Shown piece by piece: positions 32,904-41,543 of a stretch of 59,432 nucleotides of DNA. The position numbers were made by a program, and so were the translations under genes. The notes under the pieces are model-generated. The model was not told the origin of the DNA. It saw only the letters and a program-made list of their open reading frames with translations, and did not search any database. The stretch is from Gilvibacter sp. (GTDB taxonomy: Bacteria > Bacteroidota > Bacteroidia > Flavobacteriales > Flavobacteriaceae), in the NCBI RefSeq assembly GCF_013214815.1, contig NZ_JABSPU010000012.1, positions 1 through 59,432 of the forward strand, written 5' to 3'. Position 1 is the first letter of the stretch, and the number at the start of each line of letters is the position of its first letter.

Positions 32904-33797
32904 TTATTTCCCTTCTTTAGCCGACTTGACACGCTCAAGTGCCTCGGAGTAATCCGAGATCTCTGGTTTGAGGCTTATGGCCTTATTATAGGCCTCTAAG
33001 GCTTCATTGTAGGCCCCGAGTGCTTCTAGTTTTTTACCCAGTCGATAATGAACTTGGGCTTCATCAGCAAAGAGCAGACTGTTCAATTTGAGCACACTCA
33101 CGGCCTGTTGCTCTTTGTTTTGGGTGCTGAGTACATAGGCCAAAGTATTGAGTTCGTAAAAAGAAGAGGTCTTGTCACTGAATTTAGCGGCGAGCTTTTT
33201 GAGCTTTCTGTCTGATAGGCCTCGATCTTTATCACTAGAAAGTTGACTGCCCACAGCATTGGCTATGGGGTACTGTGGCTGATAATTTCCTTGAGTTATA
33301 GCGAGCAGATCTGCTTCTAGACTCACAATTGGGTCTTCCACAATTCTATTGACCTCTTGTCCGTTTTTTGAAATGATGATAGTGGGTACCCGATGAATAT
33401 TGCGACCAAGTGTCTCTCCATTAGGCCCTTGTTTATAAAACGCACCATCGCCGCGCACAGCGATCAAGTTTACATTGGCTTTGGGCATGTCAAGATCTCC
33501 AAATAGTTTGATTAGACGTGGAACTTCCCGTTTGCTGTCGCCACACCAAGTTCCCATAAAGACCTCTATTTGATAGTCGCCAATAGTTTCTTTTAAGTTT
33601 TTTACTGTCTTGGCGTCAGGGGTGTAATTGTCATAGCCCTTTTGATACCAGTCTACAAATTGCGGTCTTGTTAAGTCTGCGAATTCAAAAGGTCCCCAGA
33701 GGACCTCTCGGCCTTTAGCGTCGGTAATTAAATTGTTAGTGGTTTGGGCAAAACCCGTGCTTGCTATAAGGAGCAAAAGAAGCGTAAGTCTTTTCAT
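32904..33797 (-). CDS. Secreted thioredoxin-fold protein with C-terminal TPR
   Basis: A protein of 297 residues with a signal peptide (MKRLTLLLLLIASTGFAQ); the ATG at 33797 is chosen over the frame opening at 33821. The thioredoxin-like domain (about 60-170) has TWCGDSKREVPRLIKLF, an active site of Cys-Gly-Asp-Ser with a single Cys, and RVPTIIISKNGQE with the cis-Pro. A TPR pair follows at the end (YRLGKKLEALGAYNEALEAYNKAISLKP). It is periplasmic. With one Cys it cannot form the usual internal disulfide, so it may sense, carry or reduce through a mixed disulfide. It is an isolated gene upstream of lysS. Confidence 0.83.
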   Translation of the reverse strand: MKRLTLLLLLIASTGFAQTTNNLITDAKGREVLWGPFEFADLTRPQFVDWYQKGYDNYTPDAKTVKNLKETIGDYQIEVFMGTWCGDSKREVPRLIKLFGDLDMPKANVNLIAVRGDGAFYKQGPNGETLGRNIHRVPTIIISKNGQEVNRIVEDPIVSLEADLLAITQGNYQPQYPIANAVGSQLSSDKDRGLSDRKLKKLAAKFSDKTSSFYELNTLAYVLSTQNKEQQAVSVLKLNSLLFADEAQVHYRLGKKLEALGAYNEALEAYNKAISLKPEISDYSEALERVKSAKEGK

Positions 33798-33901
33798 GCT
33801 GAATACATTTTTGTTCAGCAACGAAAGTGCTTAATTCTTTAGCCTGATTTGTAAAACAGCCGTTGGAAACGGGTACTAGACCCCCGTTTGAAATTTATTA
33901 A

Positions 33902-34978
33902 CTATTTGATTTTTAAAGATTTAATTTCATCTCTTGAAGTAACACCCAATTTGCGGTAAATGTTGTTTACGTGAGATTTTACCGTGCTGTGGCTGATGAA
34001 AAGTTCGCTAGCGATCTCTTTATTGGTCTTATTTTCTTGGATGAGTTGGAAGACTTTTTCTTCCTGCGGAGTGAGTGTGATCTTTATGGAGGCATGTCGG
34101 ATCTTGAGGTAATAAAATCCGCAGCCAATTAAAAATAAGACCAAGCCTGCGATCAAATATTCGGAGGAACGGTCTGTGGAAGATTCCTGAGCGATCAAAC
34201 TACTTTCTACCTGATGCTCTCGAATATACTGTTTGGCAATTTCTGTATCTCCGTACTCATTTTCCAAGCGTGTGGCCAATTCTGCGTAAAAAGGAGTTTG
34301 CTGTAAACGTTTTACGTAATGATCGTAAAAAATGGTGCTTCTATCCGTAAGTCCGGCATAAATGTAAAGCCCAACCAGCGGATCTTGATCTTGGCCAAAT
34401 TCATGCAATCGGGCTGTCCAATCATCAAGTAAATTGTCAATAGCCGTCTGAGAACGCAATCCGACGAACTCATACTTCATCGCCTCCATAATAGAATCGA
34501 CCTTAAGTAAAGCCAAGGTAGCTTCATTGGTGCTGATGGCCTCACAAAAGATCTCGTTGTCAAAACGCTGCGGTAAGGTAATGGTGTCTCGATTATTAGC
34601 AATAATGATCATGGCCTTGCTGTGTTCGCAGTTCCCCGTAAAGTGATTCAAGTCCTGCTCATAGGAAGCGCAACGATCCACGTGAATGCGGTAGAGCTTA
34701 TTTTTATCAGACAGCTTATTGCCTTTAAAACGAAAGATCCCCAAACTGTCCAAAGAAACCCTTTGAATCAGTAGATCGATGAACACACCATTGAGTTTAC
34801 GGTAGTCTTCAATCTCCGACAAATACGCTTGTCCGTTCCAGTCTCCAGGGTCCACTTGACCCTCAAAGACATACTGTCCAAAGCTGGTGGCTGGAAGTAA
34901 GAGTAGGCTCAGAAGTAGGTAGTAAAACTTCACACTCAAAAGTAGGGAAAACTCGCGGTACAAAAAATCCAAAGTCAT
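33902..34978 (-). CDS. Membrane-anchored LuxR-type regulator with periplasmic domain
   Basis: A 358-residue one-protein signalling device. The start carries a signal peptide (KFYYLLLSLLLLPATSFGQ). The periplasmic part (about 35-270) begins with YVFEGQVDPGDWNGQAYLS, similar to DUF4369 beta domains, then helices. One membrane helix follows (YLIAGLVLFLIGCGFYYL), and the cytoplasmic tail is a LuxR/GerE helix-turn-helix (LTPQEEKVFQLIQENKTNKEIA, then HSTVKSHVNNIYRKLGV). It can bind DNA directly from the membrane. An alternative GTG at 34933, right at the signal peptide, has a TACTTTTG -7 element (34944-34937) immediately upstream, so the true start may be there. Target genes and ligand are unknown. 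Confidence 0.87.
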   Translation of the reverse strand: MTLDFLYREFSLLLSVKFYYLLLSLLLLPATSFGQYVFEGQVDPGDWNGQAYLSEIEDYRKLNGVFIDLLIQRVSLDSLGIFRFKGNKLSDKNKLYRIHVDRCASYEQDLNHFTGNCEHSKAMIIIANNRDTITLPQRFDNEIFCEAISTNEATLALLKVDSIMEAMKYEFVGLRSQTAIDNLLDDWTARLHEFGQDQDPLVGLYIYAGLTDRSTIFYDHYVKRLQQTPFYAELATRLENEYGDTEIAKQYIREHQVESSLIAQESSTDRSSEYLIAGLVLFLIGCGFYYLKIRHASIKITLTPQEEKVFQLIQENKTNKEIASELFISHSTVKSHVNNIYRKLGVTSRDEIKSLKIK

Positions 34979-35026
34979 GGGCGTAACACATCGGCTAAAC
35001 TGCCGTCCTATCTGTATTAATTAATG

Positions 35027-35034
35027 TATCTTTA
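35027..35034 (+). promoter_or_regulatory. Possible -7 element for the yqaE-like gene
   Basis: TATCTTTA (35027-35034) differs by one base from TAnnTTTG and lies 13 bases before the start codon at 35047, giving a very short leader. Confidence 0.3.
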
Positions 35035-35046
35035 TCCTTAGAATTT

Positions 35047-35205
35047 ATGAGCATATGGCGCGTATTACTCAGCATTGTCTTTCCTCCTTTAGCGGTGATC
35101 GATAAGGGCTGCGGTTCCATTGTAATTGTATTAATATTAACTATTTGCGGCTGGGTACCCGGAGTGGTAGCCGCCCTAATCATATTAAATAACCCAGAAC
35201 GATAA
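35047..35205 (+). CDS. YqaE/Pmp3-family small membrane protein
   Basis: A 52-residue protein, short enough to be missed by length cut-offs. Translation from the ATG at 35047 gives MSIWRVLLSIVFPPLAVIDK, then a polar GCGS turn, then a second helix with IVLILTICGWVPGVVAALII and the end LNNPER. This is the full two-helix pattern of the Pmp3/YqaE (UPF0057) family: FPPLAV, the Gly-Cys turn and WVPG-x-x-AA. Yeast Pmp3 modulates membrane potential and ion stress; in bacteria the role is unclear but often linked to stress. It lies 11 bases before the lipoprotein gene on the same strand and probably shares its transcript. Confidence 0.88.
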   Translation: MSIWRVLLSIVFPPLAVIDKGCGSIVIVLILTICGWVPGVVAALIILNNPER

Positions 35206-35216
35206 TCATCAACACT

Positions 35217-35963
35217 ATGAAATTATTCAGCAAATTACTTATGCTACTGATCGGTTTGGTCATGATCAGCTGTAACTTTACCGAACAAATGACCATGAAT
35301 GAAGACGGCAGCGGTCGCCTTTCGGTTAACTTTGACGCCTCAGAACTCATGGGTATGGCCGGAGAAATGGGTGGCGGAGATGAAGACGGTGAAAAGGAAA
35401 AAGTAGATTCCATCATTGACTTCAAAGAGTTCATTCAAGAGAATAAAGACAGTATCATGTCTTTACCTGCTAAGGAGCGCGATGAGATCATGGCCATGGA
35501 GAATTTTAAAATGCGCATGTTGATCGATGAAGAAGAAGGCGTGATGAAATTCAACATCTTCTCAGACTTCAAAGACGTATCAGAAGCCAATAATATCAAT
35601 GACGGTTTCAACAGCTTGGATGGTTTCATGAATCCTCAAGGAGACAAGTCGCAACAACAGCCCAAGAATGATGAGAGTGTAAAGGTTAGCTATACCTTTG
35701 AAAACAACGTCTTTAAAAGAGATGCCTATATTGTCGATGCTGAGAAGTATCAAGTACAGATTGACAGTATGAAGAGCATGGAAATGTTCTTCAGTTCATC
35801 CTCTTACAAACTAGAATATACCTTCCCGAGAAAGATCAAATCCACCAATAGAGAATCGGCTACTTTCAGCAATGATGGGAAAACCCTTTACTACTCAGTA
35901 GGTTTTATGGATTATATGAAAGATCCAGACCTTATGGATATTGAGGTGGTATTGGAAGACTAA
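35217..35963 (+). CDS. Lipoprotein of unknown function
   Basis: A 248-residue lipoprotein with lipobox MISC (Cys19). The mature part starts FTEQMTMNEDGSGRLSVNFD, a pattern typical of a small beta domain with DGSG turns, and has an acidic insert (GGGDEDGEKEKVD). The C-terminal half (VSYTFENNVFKRDAYIVDAE, KLEYTFPRKIKS) is beta-rich. It resembles Bacteroidota lipoproteins with no assigned function. It is likely anchored in the membrane facing the periplasm and is the middle gene between the yqaE-like gene and lipB. Confidence 0.72.
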   Translation: MKLFSKLLMLLIGLVMISCNFTEQMTMNEDGSGRLSVNFDASELMGMAGEMGGGDEDGEKEKVDSIIDFKEFIQENKDSIMSLPAKERDEIMAMENFKMRMLIDEEEGVMKFNIFSDFKDVSEANNINDGFNSLDGFMNPQGDKSQQQPKNDESVKVSYTFENNVFKRDAYIVDAEKYQVQIDSMKSMEMFFSSSSYKLEYTFPRKIKSTNRESATFSNDGKTLYYSVGFMDYMKDPDLMDIEVVLED

Positions 35964-35974
35964 ATGCCCTTTTG

Positions 35975-36694
35975 ATGACTGACAACAAGCAAATTCAATT
36001 TCAAGACCTCGGACTGCGGGATTACAAAGAGACCTGGGATTATCAGGAGGAACTCTTTCAGCAGATCTTAGACATTAAGATCCACAACCGCCGTCAGCAG
36101 GATGACAAGCCAACACCCAACTACTTGTTGTTTGTGGAGCATCCGCATGTCTACACTTTAGGCAAGAGCGGAGATTTTGACAATTTGCTCATTCCAGAAG
36201 CACAACTGGAGGCCATCGATGCAAAGTTTTATAAGATCAATAGAGGTGGCGATATTACCTACCACGGGCCAGGCCAGGTGGTAGGGTATCCCATACTCGA
36301 TCTGGAAAACTTCTTTACAGACATTCACAAATACCTGCGTTTCTTAGAAGAGATGATCATTCGTGTAATGGCAGAATATGGCCTCAAAGGCGAGCGCTCC
36401 GATGGTGAAACTGGTGTTTGGTTGGATGTGGGTACCCCCTTCGCCAGAAAGATCTGCGCTATGGGTGTACGTGCGAGCCGTTGGGTAACCATGCACGGCT
36501 TTGCCTTCAACGTCAATTCAGATCTAGGCTACTTTGATCATATGATCCCTTGTGGTATCAAAGACAAAGCGGTAACCTCGCTCAATGTTGAACTCGGCAC
36601 CGCTGAGGTATCCATGGAAGAAGTTAAGTCTAAACTAAAAAAGCACTTCTTGGAACTTTTTGAGGCAGAGTTTGCAACTCCAGCCCTGTCTTAA
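35975..36694 (+). CDS. lipB: Octanoyl-[acyl-carrier-protein]:protein N-octanoyltransferase
   Basis: Transfers the octanoyl group from ACP to lipoyl domains, the first step of lipoate assembly. The 239-residue chain has FVEHPHVYTLGKSG, RGGDITYHGPGQVVGYPI, Lys159 in RKICAMGVR and the catalytic Cys193 in IPCGIKDKAVTSL. The Lys-Cys distance of 34 residues equals that in E. coli LipB (Lys135, Cys169). The ATG at 35975 is used; the TTG at 35972 is only one codon longer. It supplies lipoyl groups for E2 proteins such as the one at 5488. It ends head-on against the OmpA-family gene with no gap. Confidence 0.96.
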   Translation: MTDNKQIQFQDLGLRDYKETWDYQEELFQQILDIKIHNRRQQDDKPTPNYLLFVEHPHVYTLGKSGDFDNLLIPEAQLEAIDAKFYKINRGGDITYHGPGQVVGYPILDLENFFTDIHKYLRFLEEMIIRVMAEYGLKGERSDGETGVWLDVGTPFARKICAMGVRASRWVTMHGFAFNVNSDLGYFDHMIPCGIKDKAVTSLNVELGTAEVSMEEVKSKLKKHFLELFEAEFATPALS

Positions 36695-38227
36695 TTACTT
36701 TTTTATAAAGACCACGCGTCTGTTTTGGGCCTTGCCTTCTGGCGTGGAATTATCTGCAATAGGGTCTTGTTCACCTTTTCCATCCGTGCTTAAACGATTT
36801 CCGTCAATGCCGTAGATGTCAATTAAAGCTTGTTTAACGGCCGCTGCGCGTTTTTTGGAAAGGCTGAGGTTGTTATCATCATTGCCGTCGCTGTCGGTAT
36901 GTCCAACGATCTTGAGTTTCATATTCTTGTCTTGCAGCAATACTTGAGAGATCTGTTTTATGATCCCGTAGGATTGCGGTTTGATGGTTGCCGAGCCAGA
37001 ATCAAACAGAATTCCAGAAGTAGACACCTGCCCGTCATTCATCAAGGTGCGTCTGAGGTCCAATCCGCCTTTGGCCACTTTAAAATTGGTGATAAAAAAA
37101 CGTTCCTTACCGTCTTTAAAACTGCTTGTGTTTAGCTTTATACCGTTCATGATGGAAACTTCGGGTAAGGCTCTTGGCACATCAATGAGTTTCTTTTGAT
37201 TGACCCAAAGACGAATGCGTCTTTTATTTACGGCAATGGCATAGTGGTGGATTTCCAATTGTTCTTTACGAAGCTCGACATTAAGTGAGTTGTTGATCAC
37301 ATCTTTTCCGTCAATACGACTGACAATGGTTGCGGAGTTGCCTGTATACTGCGGATAGTTCAGTGATACTTCCACGCGATTGTTGGTTCGTTTTAAACTG
37401 TTCTCCTCTTCAACACTCACTCTAAATCTCGCTGAACTGGAGGTTCCACGGTCAACACCTGCGGTGCGTACGTCAAATTCAATGGTATACTCTTCTGGAA
37501 GTTCGGTGACGTCTGGAACGTAGAATGTGTAGAAACCAGAGGAGAGCTCCAACCATTTGGTAGGGTCATCTCCAAAAGTGACTACCTCACCACTGCCGTT
37601 GGTGTTCCAACGGGAAGGGAAGTCACCAATAAAATCCGCTGAAAAATCATCTTCAAAAATGATCTCATCTCCAGGAACAAAATCGAACTTACTGTTGATA
37701 GTTGGCGGTGCATTCGGGGTGGCGTCACCATCTGAACGTCCGGAGTCGGCTTGATCGTTGGAAGTGGTTTCTTCGGAAGAGGTTGTGGTTTCTTCTTGAT
37801 CTTCCGTTTCATCAGACTCTCCGGATTTTCGTCCCGCCAAAAGCTTTGGAATGGTCTCCGCGCAGTACCGTAGTGCCTTTTTGGCCTTATTGATCTGCAA
37901 CACTCCCTTGGATTGTTTGATCACGCCGGCTCCGTCAAGATCGGCAATTACGTTAGGCGCGCTGAGCAGAAGTCCGTCCACATCGTCTATAGCCGCTTCT
38001 AAGATGTCGATATCTTCATCATAAAGGGAAGTGCCACTCTCTAAATATCCGTCGTAGCGGTAAACATTGTCATAAAGGTCAAAGGATTCACGTACAAACC
38101 GATCTGCACTGCTTACCCCAATACTGCCGCGAGGTCTTTTGATGCGTTTGGTCTGGGCCTGTAATTGAGGTGCGATGAAAAGAAATATAAAGCTGGCACA
38201 TAGCAGATGGAGGTTCTTTGGTTTCAT
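36695..38227 (-). CDS. OmpA-family outer membrane protein with lectin-like domain
   Basis: A 510-residue exported protein with signal peptide MKPKNLHLLCASFIFLFIAPQLQAQ. The N-terminal 100 residues are helical, then an acidic Ser/Thr linker (ETEDQEETTTSSEETT). A beta-sandwich of the concanavalin-A type covers about 190-390 (IIFEDDFSADFIGDFPSRWNT, ELPEEYTIEFDVRTAG). The C-terminal OmpA domain (about 400-510) has VGHTDSDGNDDNNLSLSKKRAAAV and a late Arg-Arg, which bind peptidoglycan. It ties the outer membrane to the cell wall. A TAACTTTA-like -7 element lies upstream on the minus strand. The region 38228-38364 beyond it holds nothing I can identify. Confidence 0.88.
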   Translation of the reverse strand: MKPKNLHLLCASFIFLFIAPQLQAQTKRIKRPRGSIGVSSADRFVRESFDLYDNVYRYDGYLESGTSLYDEDIDILEAAIDDVDGLLLSAPNVIADLDGAGVIKQSKGVLQINKAKKALRYCAETIPKLLAGRKSGESDETEDQEETTTSSEETTSNDQADSGRSDGDATPNAPPTINSKFDFVPGDEIIFEDDFSADFIGDFPSRWNTNGSGEVVTFGDDPTKWLELSSGFYTFYVPDVTELPEEYTIEFDVRTAGVDRGTSSSARFRVSVEEENSLKRTNNRVEVSLNYPQYTGNSATIVSRIDGKDVINNSLNVELRKEQLEIHHYAIAVNKRRIRLWVNQKKLIDVPRALPEVSIMNGIKLNTSSFKDGKERFFITNFKVAKGGLDLRRTLMNDGQVSTSGILFDSGSATIKPQSYGIIKQISQVLLQDKNMKLKIVGHTDSDGNDDNNLSLSKKRAAAVKQALIDIYGIDGNRLSTDGKGEQDPIADNSTPEGKAQNRRVVFIKK

Positions 38228-38364
38228 TCCGATGCGGTTTAATTAGTTGGTTTAAAGTTACTTAATGCTAGCGCACATCATACGCCTGATCTGAGATTCA
38301 GGGTTTTTCTGGTGGCTGATCAACTTTTAGTTCCTAACTAAGGCTAGAAGTAAACAAGTCAGGA

Positions 38365-40809
38365 TTAAAACTCGTAGATGGTCAAAGTGTTCTTGTCACT
38401 TTGGGTCAGTAAATTAGGTCGGCGGTTTCGGTTGGCATCTCCAATGACCCCGGAGGTAGTCCCATAAACCGGGAAGTTAGGCAGCAGATCCCCGTTGGTG
38501 TCAAAGACATAGACCGTTTTTTCCTGCAGATCTGTAAGGCTGACATAGCGTTTTCGGCCCACTTGAAATATGCCTGGAGCGCTGTAAACTCCGTAAGGTA
38601 ACTCATAGAGACGCCCGTTTATTCGCAGCAGATTTTCATCCAGAGACACCTTGGTTTTGCCACTGATCACTAAGGAAAAACCCTGTTCAACTCCAAGTTC
38701 TTTGCGGCTGATTCCGCCGCGGGTGTCAATACTGACCTTGGTTTCATCCCCCGAGATAAAGACAAAGTTGCCGCCTTCCTCAAAAATGGGAGAACTTCCA
38801 AAGGTAAATGTACTATTGACCTTAACCCGATCTTTCCCCACACGGCTTTTGATCAAAAGACGGCCGTCCGTCAGCGGAAAGGTCAAATAATCTTTATTGC
38901 CAATGCGCAAGTGTTGGGGGGGCATGGCTAGAGCAGTTGGTGCTTCTGTAAAAGTAAAACCTTTAACAATTTTGGCCTTCGCATCGTACATCAATATGTC
39001 CTTGTCTTGCACAATGACAAAGCGGTATTTTCTGTTGTTGTCGTAGTCAAACACGGCCAAGGGCTGGGTAACCTCATCCTTGAATTTGATAGGGAAGGAG
39101 CCAACGTCATCGCCGTTGCGGTCAATGATGTAGAGTCGGCTGGCTGTAGCAAAAGCCAATTGTTTTTTGCCGTTTCTCAGCAAATCTACCTCTTGAATCT
39201 TCCCTAAAATGGGTTCGCCGAGTTTGCGCGTCCAAAGGGATTTTCCGTTGTAAGCAAGCAGGTGGAGCGGGTTGTCCACGTCCGGATATACGATATCTTT
39301 TCCTTTGGTCCGGTGGTTAGAGAACCACTGCGGATCTGCCAAGGGAGAAGATCCCAGCGCAATGCTTCTCAGTTCCTGAATGCCTGTGGTGGTTTGTTTG
39401 GCCTGAGGCAATACGGTTTGACCTTGTAAATAGAGCACCCCGTCCAACGCAGTGTACTGCAGCCCCATCAATTGGTGTTCCTGCTGCTGATTCAATTCAG
39501 TTTCTTGAGCAAATAAACCGTTAGCAGCATCACTCAAATAGGGTTTTAGTCTTTCCGGTTGACCGTAGATTCTCAAATGCGCCACATCACTCAAGCCGGC
39601 ACTGATTCCAGAATAATCGGAACGATTGGCTATACTTGCTTTATTGCGGTAGCTGCTTATTATTTCTTCTGAGGCGATCGTCTCTTCAGTAAACACAAAG
39701 TAATCTTCCAACCTAAAGAAAGTAGTCGCCTTAACAGCGCTCAACCATGGGAATTGGTCTGCATCAAATTGTAAGGTGTCGTTTAGGCTGTAGCGTTTAA
39801 TAGCTCTGAACTGATCGTTTTCACTTGAATATGCACTCAGGATATCCTGAAAATTCAAACTGTCTATAGCTTTAAAGGCGATGACTTTTCCTCCTTTCCC
39901 TTCTAAATAACCATAGCTACTGCTATTGTCAAGCAGCTGAGCTCCTAAGCTACTGTCCAATCTGTTGCTAAGGGTATCTACGGGAGATTTATAACTTCTC
40001 TCAATAATATAGGTTGAAGTGGCCGGAGCAATGCTGGGCAGATTGAGCTGGGCAGGCTGTCCCAAATCGTTTCGGCTCCAAAGGGCAGTTGAATCTTTGG
40101 TTTGTCCAACACCATAAAAGCCAAAACCATCAGGTTGCAATTCTAAGGAAACACCTTGCCAACCCGATCCAAAAGAAGACTCGCTAGCCAGTCCGTTATT
40201 AAAGAATACTGCAGCTTTGTCTGTATTCAAAGAGGCCGAAAGTTTCCCCAATTGCTGTCCGCTTAAACCAGGTCCTTCCATGCTTTTTTGAAGCAGCGCA
40301 TCAGAAGTTGCCGCGATCAAAACACCTTCTTCCAATTGTAAGAACAGCGGCCCGCTGTCTGTTTGGAGCTGTAATTTTTTGTTCTCCTTTACGCGAATAG
40401 CTGCTAACCAGCCTTGATCAGCAAGAGAGTCATTTTGTTGGAGCAATTTTACTTTAGTGATGAGCCCGATTTGGAGTACACTGTCCGTACTCGGTGAAAA
40501 TGAAAGCCAGGATTCTCCTTGTGGGTTTAAAGTGTCAAAGCGTGACCACAAGGCCGCAATACCAGGAAGACTATCGGAGCGCTCGTATCCTCTAAGAAAA
40601 CTGTTATTCTCCAGTTCACTAATCATGTCCTTGGGGTCATAACTGCGAATGATCAAGCTAGCGTCTGCAGGTACGTAAAAGCTCAGTTTGCCGTCAAACT
40701 TACGCTCTGATTCACAGGCCGAGATCAGCAATACAAGCAACAGCAAAAGCAAACCGTAACCGGCTGAAGGCAGAATTCGTTGTAATCGTGTTGTTTTAAA
40801 AGGCCCCAT
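38365..40809 (-). CDS. Large lipoprotein with C-terminal beta-propeller-like region
   Basis: A protein of about 814 residues. The preferred start at 40809 (or 40812) precedes a lipobox LLISAC; the frame opening at 40839 runs across a TATTTTTG -7-like element (40826-40819). The N-terminal 500 residues are a DUF-like periplasmic part with repeated beta-helix units. The C-terminal 320 residues contain repeated blade-like units with RNGKKQLAFATASRLYIIDRNGD, KYRFVIVQDKDILMYDAKAK and KTVYVFDTNGDLLPNFPVYG, which resemble PQQ/VCBS-type propeller blades. Function is unknown. It follows rnhB on the same strand after 77 bases, an arrangement I recall from other flavobacteria. Confidence 0.78.
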   Translation of the reverse strand: MGPFKTTRLQRILPSAGYGLLLLLLVLLISACESERKFDGKLSFYVPADASLIIRSYDPKDMISELENNSFLRGYERSDSLPGIAALWSRFDTLNPQGESWLSFSPSTDSVLQIGLITKVKLLQQNDSLADQGWLAAIRVKENKKLQLQTDSGPLFLQLEEGVLIAATSDALLQKSMEGPGLSGQQLGKLSASLNTDKAAVFFNNGLASESSFGSGWQGVSLELQPDGFGFYGVGQTKDSTALWSRNDLGQPAQLNLPSIAPATSTYIIERSYKSPVDTLSNRLDSSLGAQLLDNSSSYGYLEGKGGKVIAFKAIDSLNFQDILSAYSSENDQFRAIKRYSLNDTLQFDADQFPWLSAVKATTFFRLEDYFVFTEETIASEEIISSYRNKASIANRSDYSGISAGLSDVAHLRIYGQPERLKPYLSDAANGLFAQETELNQQQEHQLMGLQYTALDGVLYLQGQTVLPQAKQTTTGIQELRSIALGSSPLADPQWFSNHRTKGKDIVYPDVDNPLHLLAYNGKSLWTRKLGEPILGKIQEVDLLRNGKKQLAFATASRLYIIDRNGDDVGSFPIKFKDEVTQPLAVFDYDNNRKYRFVIVQDKDILMYDAKAKIVKGFTFTEAPTALAMPPQHLRIGNKDYLTFPLTDGRLLIKSRVGKDRVKVNSTFTFGSSPIFEEGGNFVFISGDETKVSIDTRGGISRKELGVEQGFSLVISGKTKVSLDENLLRINGRLYELPYGVYSAPGIFQVGRKRYVSLTDLQEKTVYVFDTNGDLLPNFPVYGTTSGVIGDANRNRRPNLLTQSDKNTLTIYEF

Positions 40810-40886
40810 CATATTGAACAAAAATACTAGGAATTGCAACGTTTTTAAAGCAGACTTTAGTCTGTTTATCGAAAGGTTTTTAACAG

Positions 40887-41492
40887 CTAGAGGTCCAATT
40901 TGAGTTGTTCCGGCAAAAGTTTAAAACTCATGCGGTGATAAGGAGTGCTGCCAAATTCTCTTATTGCCGTTCGATGCGCCTGAGTAGGATAGCCTTTATT
41001 GGCATCCCAGGCGTATTGCGGGTGTTTTTCATGCAGTTCCAACATAATGTCATCCCTATAGGTCTTGGCCAATACAGAGGCCGCTGCAATATGTAAATAG
41101 CGCCCATCTCCCTTAATGACACATTCATGGGGAATCTCCTCAACAGGCTTGAACCGATTGCCGTCCACGGCAATGAATTCTGGTTTGGGGTCCAATTGTT
41201 CAATAGCGCGCTGCATGGCAGTGATGGAAGCATTGAGGATGTTGATCTTATCGATCTCTTCCATCCACACATGACAAACCGCATAGCTCAAAGCCTTTTC
41301 CTCAATGATTGGGCGCAAGGCTTCCCGCTGTTTGTGGGTTAATTTTTTAGAATCGTTGAGCGCGGGAAGTTTAAAATCATCGGGTAAAATCACCGCTGCA
41401 GCTGTGACAGGACCGGCCAAACAGCCGCGTCCGGCTTCATCCGTACCGCATTCCACGAGGGTTTTATGAATTTTTAACTTCAGCACCTCCAA
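40887..41492 (-). CDS. rnhB: Ribonuclease HII
   Basis: Removes RNA from RNA-DNA hybrids and misinserted ribonucleotides. The 201-residue chain has ECGTDEAGRGCLAGPV, with Asp18 and Glu19 of the active site, and further acidic residues in AVDGNRF and KTYRDDIM. Length is normal. The first possible start is the TTG at 41492, with a GTG two codons later (41486); no ATG is present before the catalytic block, so one of these non-ATG codons must be used. The divergent porin gene starts 52 bases away. Confidence 0.95.
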   Translation of the reverse strand: MEVLKLKIHKTLVECGTDEAGRGCLAGPVTAAAVILPDDFKLPALNDSKKLTHKQREALRPIIEEKALSYAVCHVWMEEIDKINILNASITAMQRAIEQLDPKPEFIAVDGNRFKPVEEIPHECVIKGDGRYLHIAAASVLAKTYRDDIMLELHEKHPQYAWDANKGYPTQAHRTAIREFGSTPYHRMSFKLLPEQLKLDL

Positions 41493-41520
41493 ATTTAAGA
41501 TAAGAATACGTTGAAAAGTA

Positions 41521-41528
41521 TAACTTTG
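41521..41528 (+). promoter_or_regulatory. -7 element of the porin gene
   Basis: TAACTTTG (41521-41528) matches TAnnTTTG exactly. It lies 16 bases upstream of the ATG at 41544, and therefore rules out the TTG start at 41511. Confidence 0.6.
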
Positions 41529-41543
41529 CGTGCAACTACTGGA

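Noticed and set aside
34995-35183. Minus-strand 62-codon reading frame
   Set aside because: It is antisense to the YqaE/Pmp3 gene, which has a clear family pattern, and its product has low-complexity, non-protein-like composition.
41511-41543. Upstream TTG start for the porin gene
   Set aside because: The TAnnTTTG element at 41521-41528 lies inside this extension, and the ATG at 41544 gives the better signal peptide.
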